Below are positions 40,429 to 48,345 of a stretch of DNA of 49,778 nucleotides, one piece after another (within the stretch, counting starts at the first letter, position 1; each line of letters starts with the position of its first letter). The notes under the pieces were generated by a model. It was not told where the DNA came from and did not search any database. It saw nothing but the letters and a program-made list of their open reading frames with translations. The translations under genes were made by a program, and so were the position numbers. The stretch is from Methylobacterium oryzae (GTDB taxonomy: Bacteria; Pseudomonadota; Alphaproteobacteria; Rhizobiales; Beijerinckiaceae). Where the stretch lies: positions 1 to 49,778 of the forward strand of contig NZ_CP090352.1 of NCBI RefSeq assembly GCF_021398735.1, given 5' to 3'.

Positions 40429-41868
40429 ATGAATGCGACCGTGCTCAAACTGCCGCTGCGTGAGCGGCCGCTTCGTCGCGATCAGGAGTTCCTACCCGCT
40501 GCTCTGGAGATCCTGGAGACGCCGCCTTCCCCCGTCCGGATGGCGTTGATGAGTCTGATTTGTGCCTTGGTCGTAGTCGCGCTGGCATGGAGCTACTTCG
40601 GCTACATCGACATCGTTGCTGTCGCGCAGGGAAAGGTTCAGCCGACGGGGCGGGTGAAGGTCATCCAGCCCCTGGAGACCGGCCGGGTTCAGGTGATCCA
40701 CGCAGAGAATGGACAGCACGTCGCGACCGGCGACGTCCTGATCGAACTCGACGCGACGGAAGCTGCCGCGGAACAGGCGTCCCTTGCCGCCAACCTGATC
40801 GCCTTCGAAGCGGAGGCGATCCGGCGCAGAGCCGCCATCGATACGGTGCGGAACAACGACCTTGAACTGCCGATCCTGGCTTGGGCTGAAAACGTCCCGC
40901 TGGCCGTGCGCTTGAGAGAGATGAGCGTCTTATCTGGAGATCTCGCACAGCTTTCTTCAAATATGGATAGCCTAAAAGCGCAGAAACAACAGAAATTATC
41001 TGAGATAGACCGGCTAAAAAATACCATTCTTGCCCAGAAAAATCTGATCTCTACCATTACAGAACGCGTAAATATGCGAACCACACTTATGGAGAAGCTC
41101 TCCGGAACCAAAGCCAGCCTAATCGATGCAACCGAAACACTTCTGACCCAGCAAGCCACACTGGCCACAGAAATCGGCGAGAAGGCGGAAGCGGAGGCCG
41201 GTCTGACTGTGATCGATCGAGATATGGCCAAGAGTCGCGATGCATTCCTGGCCGACAATCTTCAGCGCTTGGCTGAGGTTGACCGCCAAGCCGACGACTA
41301 CCGGCAGCGTCTGATCAAGGCGAAGGCGCACACTGAGCACATGACCATCAGGAGCCCGATAGCGGGGGTGATACAAGGCTCGACCGTCACGACAGTCGGG
41401 CAAGTGGCCAGCGTCGGCGAAGATCTGATGCGGGTTGTACCTGATGGATCAACGTTGGAAATTGAAGCGTATCTTCAGAACCGGGATATCGGGTTCGCGC
41501 ACGTCGGGCAGGAAGCCTTCATCAAAGTCGACTCTCTGCCCTTTACGCGCTACGGCACAGTCCCAGCGCGCGTTGTACGAATTGCCACCGACGCAATTCC
41601 CGAGCCAGATGCTCAACAGATTGAGAACGGTGAAGTCAAGAACGGAAAATCCAGCAATTTCCTCGGTGGTGCGCAGAGGACGCAGAACCTCGTATTTCCA
41701 TTGATCGTACATCCGGAGAAGCTATCGGTCGCCGCAGATGGCGCGATCGTGCCCCTTTCGCCCGGCATGACTGTCACGGTGGAACTAAAAACCGGCAGAC
41801 GGCGCATCATCGAGTATATATTTTCACCGCTCGTCGAAGTTAGATCCGAAGCGATGCGCGAACGCTGA
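40429..41868 (+). CDS. HlyD-family membrane fusion protein, 479 aa
   Basis: ATG one base after the exporter stop. A single TM helix at about 38-55 (ALMSLICALVVVALAWSYF) is followed by the biotinyl-lipoyl-like half GKVQPTGRVKVIQPLETGRV. Residues about 110-290 form a long periplasmic coiled coil. The second lipoyl half (IRSPIAGVIQGSTVTTVGQV, about 305-325) and the beta-barrel part follow (about 340-460, ending VTVELKTGRRRIIEYIFSPL). It links the inner-membrane ABC protein to TolC. No TolC is encoded in this window. Confidence 0.94.
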   Translation: MNATVLKLPLRERPLRRDQEFLPAALEILETPPSPVRMALMSLICALVVVALAWSYFGYIDIVAVAQGKVQPTGRVKVIQPLETGRVQVIHAENGQHVATGDVLIELDATEAAAEQASLAANLIAFEAEAIRRRAAIDTVRNNDLELPILAWAENVPLAVRLREMSVLSGDLAQLSSNMDSLKAQKQQKLSEIDRLKNTILAQKNLISTITERVNMRTTLMEKLSGTKASLIDATETLLTQQATLATEIGEKAEAEAGLTVIDRDMAKSRDAFLADNLQRLAEVDRQADDYRQRLIKAKAHTEHMTIRSPIAGVIQGSTVTTVGQVASVGEDLMRVVPDGSTLEIEAYLQNRDIGFAHVGQEAFIKVDSLPFTRYGTVPARVVRIATDAIPEPDAQQIENGEVKNGKSSNFLGGAQRTQNLVFPLIVHPEKLSVAADGAIVPLSPGMTVTVELKTGRRRIIEYIFSPLVEVRSEAMRER

Positions 41869-41920
41869 TCGAAACTTGGATTAATCGCTCGGTTTTAATC
41901 GGTCAATCACAACGTAAAGC

Positions 41921-42664
41921 GTGAGGGATGAATTGCTAAATAATTCTTTGTGGCCAGTTCGGCAACATCCCTATAGGCATGTTTATGTCGAAAATGTTTT
42001 TTCTGATAACATCTACAAGTCAATCTGCGAGGGCTTCACACTAAAATGCTCAAAAGCCGCGGAAACTTCTCGAGTAAAAAATTACGACGCCATTATTGAA
42101 CCGCTCGGCGAACCCGACCGTAAAGCTTTTTACCCGCTTTTAGAACATAAGTGGCTAAGCCTAATCAGCAATGCGTTAGGACTGGTCACTACATTCGAGG
42201 TAGATGCTGCCATCCATTCTCATCCAGCGGAAAGCCGCACTGGTTGGGTCCACAATGACTACAACCCTGGTTGGTTTGCGCGAACGGCGGAGGAAGGCAA
42301 GACAATATTTTCGTTCGCTGACGGCTGCCGGTATCGAAACGGATCCTGCGATGCGGTACTTCCAGAAAAGATCTGCCGAATGCGATATTTGACTATGATA
42401 TTTTATTTAAACAACGATGGCTGGGTTGAAGAACATGGCGGGGTTACAGGTATATATACGACTCCAGCTTTTGGATCGCTGCACCCTGCAGTGCTAGTGC
42501 CTCCAAAAAATAACTCTCTCCTGTTGTTCGAGTGCACTCCGCACTCATGGCATACTTTTATGACGACTTCTCGACGTAGAAATTCAATCACACTATGGCT
42601 CCATCGATCAATGGAGTCTTCTAGAAAGCAATGGCCCAATCATGAACCCGTATACTGGTCGTAA
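41921..42664 (+). CDS. 2-oxoglutarate/Fe(II)-dependent oxygenase-like protein, 247 aa
   Basis: GTG start 41921. VHNDYNPGWF holds the HxD iron pair (His111, Asp113). SWHTFMTTSRRRNSITLWL supplies the distal His211 and the oxoglutarate-binding Arg near residue 220. Strand pattern and size suit prolyl/asparaginyl hydroxylase-like proteins. AT-rich. It follows the export genes and overlaps the SDR gene by 23 bp. In this setting it could hydroxylate residues of the RTX protein or make a small molecule; this is inference. Confidence 0.82.
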   Translation: MRDELLNNSLWPVRQHPYRHVYVENVFSDNIYKSICEGFTLKCSKAAETSRVKNYDAIIEPLGEPDRKAFYPLLEHKWLSLISNALGLVTTFEVDAAIHSHPAESRTGWVHNDYNPGWFARTAEEGKTIFSFADGCRYRNGSCDAVLPEKICRMRYLTMIFYLNNDGWVEEHGGVTGIYTTPAFGSLHPAVLVPPKNNSLLLFECTPHSWHTFMTTSRRRNSITLWLHRSMESSRKQWPNHEPVYWS

Positions 42665-43352
42665 ATCCGTATTGTTGACTGGCGCGACCGGACAACTCGG
42701 CAGTGCCTTGATCGACGCTTTAAGTTCGAGTTTTGATATTATCGCGCTGACGCGGCAGTCGCCGTCGTTGTTGCCGCGATTAGCTGTCGAGGTATTTGAT
42801 GCGGAGAATAACTCAAAATTTGAAAGGGCACTCCGAGAAGTGTCTTGCGATTTATCTGACATGTCTCAGATTATCTCTACGGTCACGGCAATTTCTGCGC
42901 TAGTTCCTCGTGTTGATCATGTGATAAATTGCGCTGGGGATAGTCAATTTCTTGGAAACATGATTGATGCCCACTTTATCGCGGATGCAGCTATCAATCA
43001 ATTTCGTCTGCATGTGATTGCTCCTGCTGTTATATGTTCAGTTTTATTCCACTCGAAATGGAAACATATGAAAACAGAAGATAGATCGGTTTCGATTGTC
43101 AACGTTTCAAGTATATCTGGACTTAAACTTTTCCCTGATACCGGTCAAGGAATGTATGCAGCAAGCAAATCAGCGGAGAATATGGCTACTATACATATGG
43201 CTTCTGAATACAGCCGATATGGTATTCGTGTTAACGCCGTATGCCCAACTAGTTTTCCTGGAATTATACCCATAAAAACTGTAGTAGATGTTATAGTTGC
43301 TGCATTAGACTCGCAGACAACTGGTCAATTGTACAAAATCGATGCTCAATAG
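42642..43352 (+). CDS. Short-chain dehydrogenase/reductase, 236 aa
   Basis: Rossmann loop LTGATGQLGSALI (residues 12-24), INCAG (95-99), IVNVSSISG with catalytic Ser (about 156) and YAASK (Tyr172, Lys176), then RVNAVCPTSF. A complete classical SDR of slightly short length. It overlaps the oxygenase gene by 23 bp, so they are translated together. Its substrate is unknown. A terminator follows within 2 bp of its stop. Confidence 0.9.
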   Translation: MNPYTGRKSVLLTGATGQLGSALIDALSSSFDIIALTRQSPSLLPRLAVEVFDAENNSKFERALREVSCDLSDMSQIISTVTAISALVPRVDHVINCAGDSQFLGNMIDAHFIADAAINQFRLHVIAPAVICSVLFHSKWKHMKTEDRSVSIVNVSSISGLKLFPDTGQGMYAASKSAENMATIHMASEYSRYGIRVNAVCPTSFPGIIPIKTVVDVIVAALDSQTTGQLYKIDAQ

Positions 43353-43353
43353 A

Positions 43354-43381
43354 GCAGATGCAATCGAAGGCATTTGCTTTT
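43354..43381 (+). terminator. Intrinsic terminator of the RTX operon
   Basis: Stem GCAGATGC (43354-43361) / GCATTTGC (43370-43377) with one G-U pair, loop AATCGAAG, then TTTT (43378-43381). Located right behind the SDR stop, it closes the operon that begins at 31847. Confidence 0.75.
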
Positions 43382-43785
43382 GGTAGGCGATGTGGACCGC
43401 CGCTTCCGCCCGCGAATGTGGTGGTCTGCACCCTGTTGACCGGACAGGCAGTAGGGCGGGTTTAGGCAGTCCGGCTAAGCTACGTCGCCCTGTAGCGTGC
43501 CCTTATGCGAATAGGGACCGGCCTACCTGTTCAATCCGTATGTGCCCTCGCCGGATCAACATCGGAACGGCCCTGCGCCGTCATCTCGCTCCTTCAAACC
43601 GTATGGGCGATCGTACCTCTGACCGTCGGCGCGCCACAACGAGCGCAGGAAGCGCCTCTTAGGATGGATCCGCCAGGGTCCTTTCCGGGCTGACTCTCCA
43701 GACTCGACCGATCTCGCCGCACACTCGGACCTCCGGGTGTGCGCTCGCCCGGCTGCCCGATCCTCGCCCCGAACAGGAGGCGGGG
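43382..43785. other. Intergenic, 404 bp, candidate oriT before the relaxase
   Basis: No gene is convincing here. CACACTCGG (43720-43728) and CCGGGTGTG (43733-43741) form a hairpin (8 of 9 pairs) 45 bp before the relaxase start. MobF oriTs normally lie next to their relaxase gene and contain hairpins beside nic, so this is the best place for oriT; no nic consensus is recognised. Confidence 0.4.
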
Positions 43786-46419
43786 ATGGTCGCGACCGTC
43801 GGCAAGGGCATCGATCCGGGGTACTACCTGCGCTGCAGCGCATATTATCTCGGCGGCATCGAGCCCAAGGGCGTCTGGCTCTCCCAACCCGAGAGCTTTG
43901 GCATCACCTCCGGAACGGAGGTCGAGCCCGAGCCGTTCGAGCGGCTGCACGCCGGGCTCGGCCCGGACGGCCGCGTGCTGGTGCGGCGGCCGGCAGAGCG
44001 CCGGATCGGCAATTTCGACGTCACCCTCTCCGCACCAAAGAGCGTCAGCGTCGTCTACGCCCTGGCCGATGCCGAGCATCGCCGCGCGATCGAGGCCGTA
44101 CAGCGCCAGGCCGCCGAGGCGGTGACCGACCTGCTCAACCGCGAGGGCGGCTTCATCCGGCGCGGGCGCGGCGGCCGGATCGTGCTGCCGGCTAAGCTCA
44201 GCATCGCCGCCTTCCAGCATGCCGAAGCCCGCCCCGCTCCACACGCGGACGGGCGCAACTTCGCCGACATGGACCTGCACACCCATCTGTGCATCGCCAA
44301 TCTCGGCGAGGCCCGGCTCACCGATGCGACCGCCCGGCCCCGCACCGTACACGGCGCCCTCGACGGGCGCGCCATCTACGCGCTCAAGATGGCCTGCGGC
44401 GCCGTCTATCACGCCAGCCTCGCCGCCGGCCTGCATCGCCTCGGCTACGGCGTCATGCCCACCGGCCGCAACGGCATCTTCGAACTCGCCGGCCGCGACG
44501 GCCCGGCCGTCCCCGAGCCGGTCAAGACCTACTTCTCCGCCCGCCGCCGTCAGGTCGAGGATCGCTTGGCCGAGTACGCACTCGCAAGCGCGGCCGCGCC
44601 CGCCCTGGCCGCGGCTGTCACCCGGGCGACCCGCAGCGACAAGCTCGATCCGATCGGTGACCGCTTCCAGCACTGGCGCGAACGAGCCGCGGAACAGGGA
44701 CTGGAGCCGGATCTCGTGCCAAGTCTACGCTGGGCGCAGGTGCCGACGCCTGAGGAGCAGGAGCGCCTGATCCGCGACCGCATCGACGCCCTGCCGGACG
44801 CACTCACCCAGAACCAGTCGGTGTTCGAGCGCCGCCACCTCGTGGCCGCGGTGGCGGCGGCGCTGGTCGGGACAGGGGCGGGCGCCGAGCGGATCGAGGC
44901 GGAGATCGCCCGGCTGGAGACCGGCGGGCAGCTCAGCGTCCTCGGACGCGACCGCTACGGCCACGCCCTGTTCTCCACCCCCGAGCTCGTCGCGATCGAG
45001 CGGGCCCTGGTCGAGCACGGCCGCACCCTGGCCGCGCGGCGCTGGCGCGCCGTACCGGCGGCCAAGCTCGACCGGGCCTGTGCGGAGGCGGGTCTCTCGG
45101 ACGAGCAGCGCGCCGCTGCCCGCCTCGCCACGGGTCCGACCGCGCTCGCCCTGATCGAGGGCGCTGCCGGGTCGGGCAAGACCACGACCTTGCGCGTCGT
45201 CACCGCCCAGTACCGGGCCCAGGGCAAGACCGTCCTGGCCACCGCCACCGCTTGGCGCACCGCGCAGATGCTGCGCGACGAGCTCGGGGTCGAGGCCCGG
45301 GCCGTCGACAGCTTGCTCGCCCGCGCACGCACCGGTCGGGCCGTGCTCGACCGCAACACCGTGCTACTCGTCGACGAGGCCGGCCAGATCGGCTCGCGCG
45401 CCATGCACGCCCTGCTCAGCCTCGCCCGGGAGCGCGGCGCCAAGGTCGTGCTGGTCGGCGACCGCGCCCAGCTCCAGGCGATCGCTGCCGGGCCGGCCCT
45501 GCGCCTGCTCGCCGAGGTCACCACCCCGGCCCGGGTCGCGACCATCGTGCGCCAGCGCGCCGACGACGACCGGGCGGCGGTGACCGCCCTGGCCGAGGGT
45601 CGGGTTCCGGAGGCCCTGCAGATGTTCGCGCAGCGCGGCCTCATCGACGAGCAGACCGGCGCGCGGGCGACCGTCCAGGCGGCGGTCACCGGCTGGATGG
45701 AGGCGCAGGCGCGCGCGCCGGAGGCAACGCATCTGCTGATCGCCAAGTCCAACGCGGTGGTGCGGGCACTCAACGCCGAGATCCGCGCGCGCTGGCGCGC
45801 GCAAGGCCGGCTGAGCGGGCCCGAGCACACGGTCATGGCCGCCGACGCCTCGGGCCGGGGCTACCGCCTCGGGCTCGCCGTCGGTGACCAGATCCGCTTC
45901 GGCCTACGCAACGACGCCATCGGCCCCGGCGTGATCAACGGCACCACCGCCCTGATCGAGGCGGTGGCGGCCGAACCCGACGGCCATCTCGCCCTGACCG
46001 CGCGGATCGGTCCGGATCGGGTGCGGTTCTCGACCCGGGACCTGCGCGATGCCGAGGGCCGCGTGCGGCTGGCGCACGATCTCGCGGTGACCGCCTACGC
46101 GTCGCAGGGCCTGACCGCCGAGAGCGCCACTGTCGTCCTCGACGCCAGTTTCGACCGGCACGACAGCTACGTCGCGCTCAGCCGCGCCCGGGGCCGGACC
46201 CGGATCGTGCTCGATACCGGACTGCTCGACGCCCAGGCTCGCGCGGAGCAGGACCCGGATGCCGCCGACGCGACGGTCACGCCCGAGGCGCGGATGGTCT
46301 TCCTCGGCGCACGCCTGTCGCGGCTGAACCGGAAGACGTCCACGCTCGATCTCACGGCGGCCGGCAGCGTGCCGCCGGCCGACCGCGCCATGCCACGCAG
46401 CCGGGGCCTGGAGCGCTGA
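43786..46419 (+). CDS. MobF-family conjugative relaxase-helicase (TrwC/TraI-like), 877 aa
   Basis: N-terminal TrwC relaxase domain (1 to about 280): tyrosines at 13-14 and 20-21 (PGYYL, AYYLGG) fit the catalytic Tyr pairs; FDVTLSAPKSVSVVYAL (about 76-92) and DLHTHLCIANL (the metal-binding His triad, about 164-174) are conserved. The C-terminal helicase has Walker A GAAGSGKTTTLR (about 462-473), Walker B LLVDEAGQIG, and late motifs AVTAYASQGLTAES and YVALSRARG. It nicks oriT and unwinds the transferred strand. Length is at the short end for the family. It heads the mobilization operon. Confidence 0.94.
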   Translation: MVATVGKGIDPGYYLRCSAYYLGGIEPKGVWLSQPESFGITSGTEVEPEPFERLHAGLGPDGRVLVRRPAERRIGNFDVTLSAPKSVSVVYALADAEHRRAIEAVQRQAAEAVTDLLNREGGFIRRGRGGRIVLPAKLSIAAFQHAEARPAPHADGRNFADMDLHTHLCIANLGEARLTDATARPRTVHGALDGRAIYALKMACGAVYHASLAAGLHRLGYGVMPTGRNGIFELAGRDGPAVPEPVKTYFSARRRQVEDRLAEYALASAAAPALAAAVTRATRSDKLDPIGDRFQHWRERAAEQGLEPDLVPSLRWAQVPTPEEQERLIRDRIDALPDALTQNQSVFERRHLVAAVAAALVGTGAGAERIEAEIARLETGGQLSVLGRDRYGHALFSTPELVAIERALVEHGRTLAARRWRAVPAAKLDRACAEAGLSDEQRAAARLATGPTALALIEGAAGSGKTTTLRVVTAQYRAQGKTVLATATAWRTAQMLRDELGVEARAVDSLLARARTGRAVLDRNTVLLVDEAGQIGSRAMHALLSLARERGAKVVLVGDRAQLQAIAAGPALRLLAEVTTPARVATIVRQRADDDRAAVTALAEGRVPEALQMFAQRGLIDEQTGARATVQAAVTGWMEAQARAPEATHLLIAKSNAVVRALNAEIRARWRAQGRLSGPEHTVMAADASGRGYRLGLAVGDQIRFGLRNDAIGPGVINGTTALIEAVAAEPDGHLALTARIGPDRVRFSTRDLRDAEGRVRLAHDLAVTAYASQGLTAESATVVLDASFDRHDSYVALSRARGRTRIVLDTGLLDAQARAEQDPDAADATVTPEARMVFLGARLSRLNRKTSTLDLTAAGSVPPADRAMPRSRGLER

Positions 46420-46596
46420 TCGCGCACGGCATGACCCGGCTCAGGCCGCCCCGCACGATCGGATGCTCGACTGTGCGCGATCGGAACGGGGCGAAGGTGA
46501 CCGGGTCGAGGGACACCTTCGACACCGACCCGCCCCCAGGTGCAATGTGGTCCTGGGACACGCGGGTCGGCCCATCGCCATAGCAGGGAGATCCCC

Positions 46597-46899
46597 ATGG
46601 CGCACGGCCCCAACCCCCACCCCACCTCCACCCACGTCGCGGTCCAGGCCGCGGTGACCGAGCGCAGCCGGCTCGTCCGGGAGGTCGTCATCGACCTCCT
46701 CGGGCGCGGCGCCCGGCCGAGCTTCGACATCGCCGACGCGGTGGTGAGCGACGCGCTCGGCCTGCCCGGCGAGGGCGAGGCCTTCCGGCTGGAGAAGGGC
46801 CTCCAGGCCCTCGACGCCGAGGCGCTCGCGGCCCTGCTGCCGCGGGTCGAGGGCATGCTCGCCCTGGCGCAGGCCTACGCCGCCCACCGCCGGGCCTGA
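46597..46899 (+). CDS. Small hypothetical mobilization-region protein, 100 aa
   Basis: ATG 46597, with GGGAG upstream. The segment SRLVREVVIDLLGRG, then SFDIADAVVSDALGLP and EGEAFRLEKGLQALDAEALAALLP, is fully helical. It lies between relaxase and ATPase genes, where plasmids often carry small accessory relaxosome proteins. No family recognised. Confidence 0.65.
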   Translation: MAHGPNPHPTSTHVAVQAAVTERSRLVREVVIDLLGRGARPSFDIADAVVSDALGLPGEGEAFRLEKGLQALDAEALAALLPRVEGMLALAQAYAAHRRA

Positions 46900-47034
46900 G
46901 GCCCTCGGGGCCGACGTCGCCGCCGGCCCCTCCCCCGACCCGACCACGGTGTGCCGGCCCAGGCCGGCACACCGCCTCTCGCCCGCGGCCGCGATCCCAG
47001 CCGCGCGCCCACTAACCATTCCAGGAGTCGCGTC

Positions 47035-47871
47035 ATGGCCAGGACCCCGAAGACCCCTGCCTTCCCGGTCACCGCGCCGGGGGTGTTCATGAACCTCAGC
47101 CAGGAGTCGGCGGTCGGCAAGACCATGCTCGCCACCGCGCTCGCCGATTACTTCACCCTGGCCGGTCACGCCTTCGTCGCCTTCCAGTCCGACGACAAGC
47201 CGCGCCTGCAGCAGATGCTGGGCACCGCCGTGGCCAGCCTGCGCCCCGACCCTGAGCGCCTGCTCACCGAGCCGGCGCTGCTGCGCACCGCCTTCACGCC
47301 GTTCTACACCGCCTGCGCGGAGATCCGGACCAGCGGCGCTTCGGTGGAGCTCGATGCCGGCGCCAAGGACGTCGAGATCGTCTGCGACTACTGCCGCGAG
47401 GTCGAGCTGGATCAGGACCTGCGCGACTGGCGTGTGCCGATGGTGGCCTTCGTGCCGGTCCAGGCCGATCCCGAGGCGATCGAGGCGGCGGCCATGACCT
47501 GGCGGTCCCTGCGCAAGGCCGTTCCCTCCGCCCGCCTCGTCCTGGTCGAGAACCGCTTCGACCGCGGCGCGCTGGCCGCCCTCAAGCCGACGAGCCCGGC
47601 CCGGCGGCTGTACGAGGCGGAGCTGCAGCCCCTGGTCGGGGACGCACCCCACCTCGTCATGCCGGCGATGCTCACCGAGTTCTGGCAGCCGGTCGAGGAG
47701 GCGGGGATGCGCTTCATCAAGGTGATGGCGCTCGACGCCGCCGAGGGCGCGGCCCGCTTCGACATGGCCGTGGGCGACTTCAAGCTCGTGCGCGGCCACA
47801 TCACCCGCTTCTTCCAGACCATGTCGGGCGAACTCGCCAAGGTCGTCGCCCTGCCCGCCGGAGATCGCTGA
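47035..47871 (+). CDS. ParA/TraL-like P-loop ATPase, 278 aa
   Basis: ATG 47035. MNLSQESAVGKTMLATALADYF (residues 19-40, broken here only for description) has a P-loop with AVGKT in place of the usual GGxGKT; VAFQSDDKPRLQQML follows. WRVPMVAFVPVQADPEAIEA and LVLVENRFDRGAL fit the later strands of MinD/ParA proteins. Mobilization loci often carry such a TraL-type ATPase of uncertain role. It overlaps the next gene by one base (TGATG). Confidence 0.8.
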   Translation: MARTPKTPAFPVTAPGVFMNLSQESAVGKTMLATALADYFTLAGHAFVAFQSDDKPRLQQMLGTAVASLRPDPERLLTEPALLRTAFTPFYTACAEIRTSGASVELDAGAKDVEIVCDYCREVELDQDLRDWRVPMVAFVPVQADPEAIEAAAMTWRSLRKAVPSARLVLVENRFDRGALAALKPTSPARRLYEAELQPLVGDAPHLVMPAMLTEFWQPVEEAGMRFIKVMALDAAEGAARFDMAVGDFKLVRGHITRFFQTMSGELAKVVALPAGDR

Positions 47872-48314
47872 TGTCACCGTCCGATCGCCCCGAGCCGGGA
47901 CGGGCCCGTCCCGTGATCGACTTCGCCCGCAACCGCGCCGAGGAGCTCGCCGAGCTCCAGAGCCGCGTCCGGGCCCTGGTCACCGCGTGCATCGCGCACA
48001 ACCAGCCACCGGACCCGGCCCAGCTGCGCAAGCTCGGCCTGGGTGGCCAGCGCGCCTTCTACCGCGCGCTGGTCCAGGCCCTCCGCGGCGAGATCGCGCC
48101 GGCCACGCCCGCCCCGCCGACGCGGACGGCCGCCCCCCGCCCGCGAGCGCAGACCGGGGCCGTCCGGCCCGAGCTGATCGCCAGCGCCGACTGGGCTGAG
48201 AAGCGCTGCCACCGCGCCGCGCTGTCCGACCGGACGATGGTCGAGGCCGGCCTGCTCGCGGCCGTGCTCGTCGGGCTGGCCGCCCTGTCGTTCCACCTCG
48301 CCCCGCTGCCCTGA
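47871..48314 (+). CDS. Small protein with C-terminal TM helix, mobilization operon, 147 aa
   Basis: ATG 47871 shared with the ATPase stop. Residues 15-70 are helical and charged (RNRAEELAELQSRVRALVTA, then LGLGGQRAFYRALVQALRG); 75-105 are Pro/Ala-rich; residues about 120-143 (VEAGLLAAVLVGLAALSFHL) form one TM helix at the C-terminus. A tail-anchored topology is likely. Possibly an adaptor to the coupling protein just downstream. No family name known. Confidence 0.7.
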   Translation: MSPSDRPEPGRARPVIDFARNRAEELAELQSRVRALVTACIAHNQPPDPAQLRKLGLGGQRAFYRALVQALRGEIAPATPAPPTRTAAPRPRAQTGAVRPELIASADWAEKRCHRAALSDRTMVEAGLLAAVLVGLAALSFHLAPLP

Positions 48315-48345
48315 CCCCGCGACCAGCCCGACCGGAGATCGTCCC

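Noticed and set aside
43390..43693. Short plus-strand frames upstream of the relaxase
   Set aside because: Overlapping frames with no consistent composition or ribosome-binding site; better explained as non-coding, oriT-type region.
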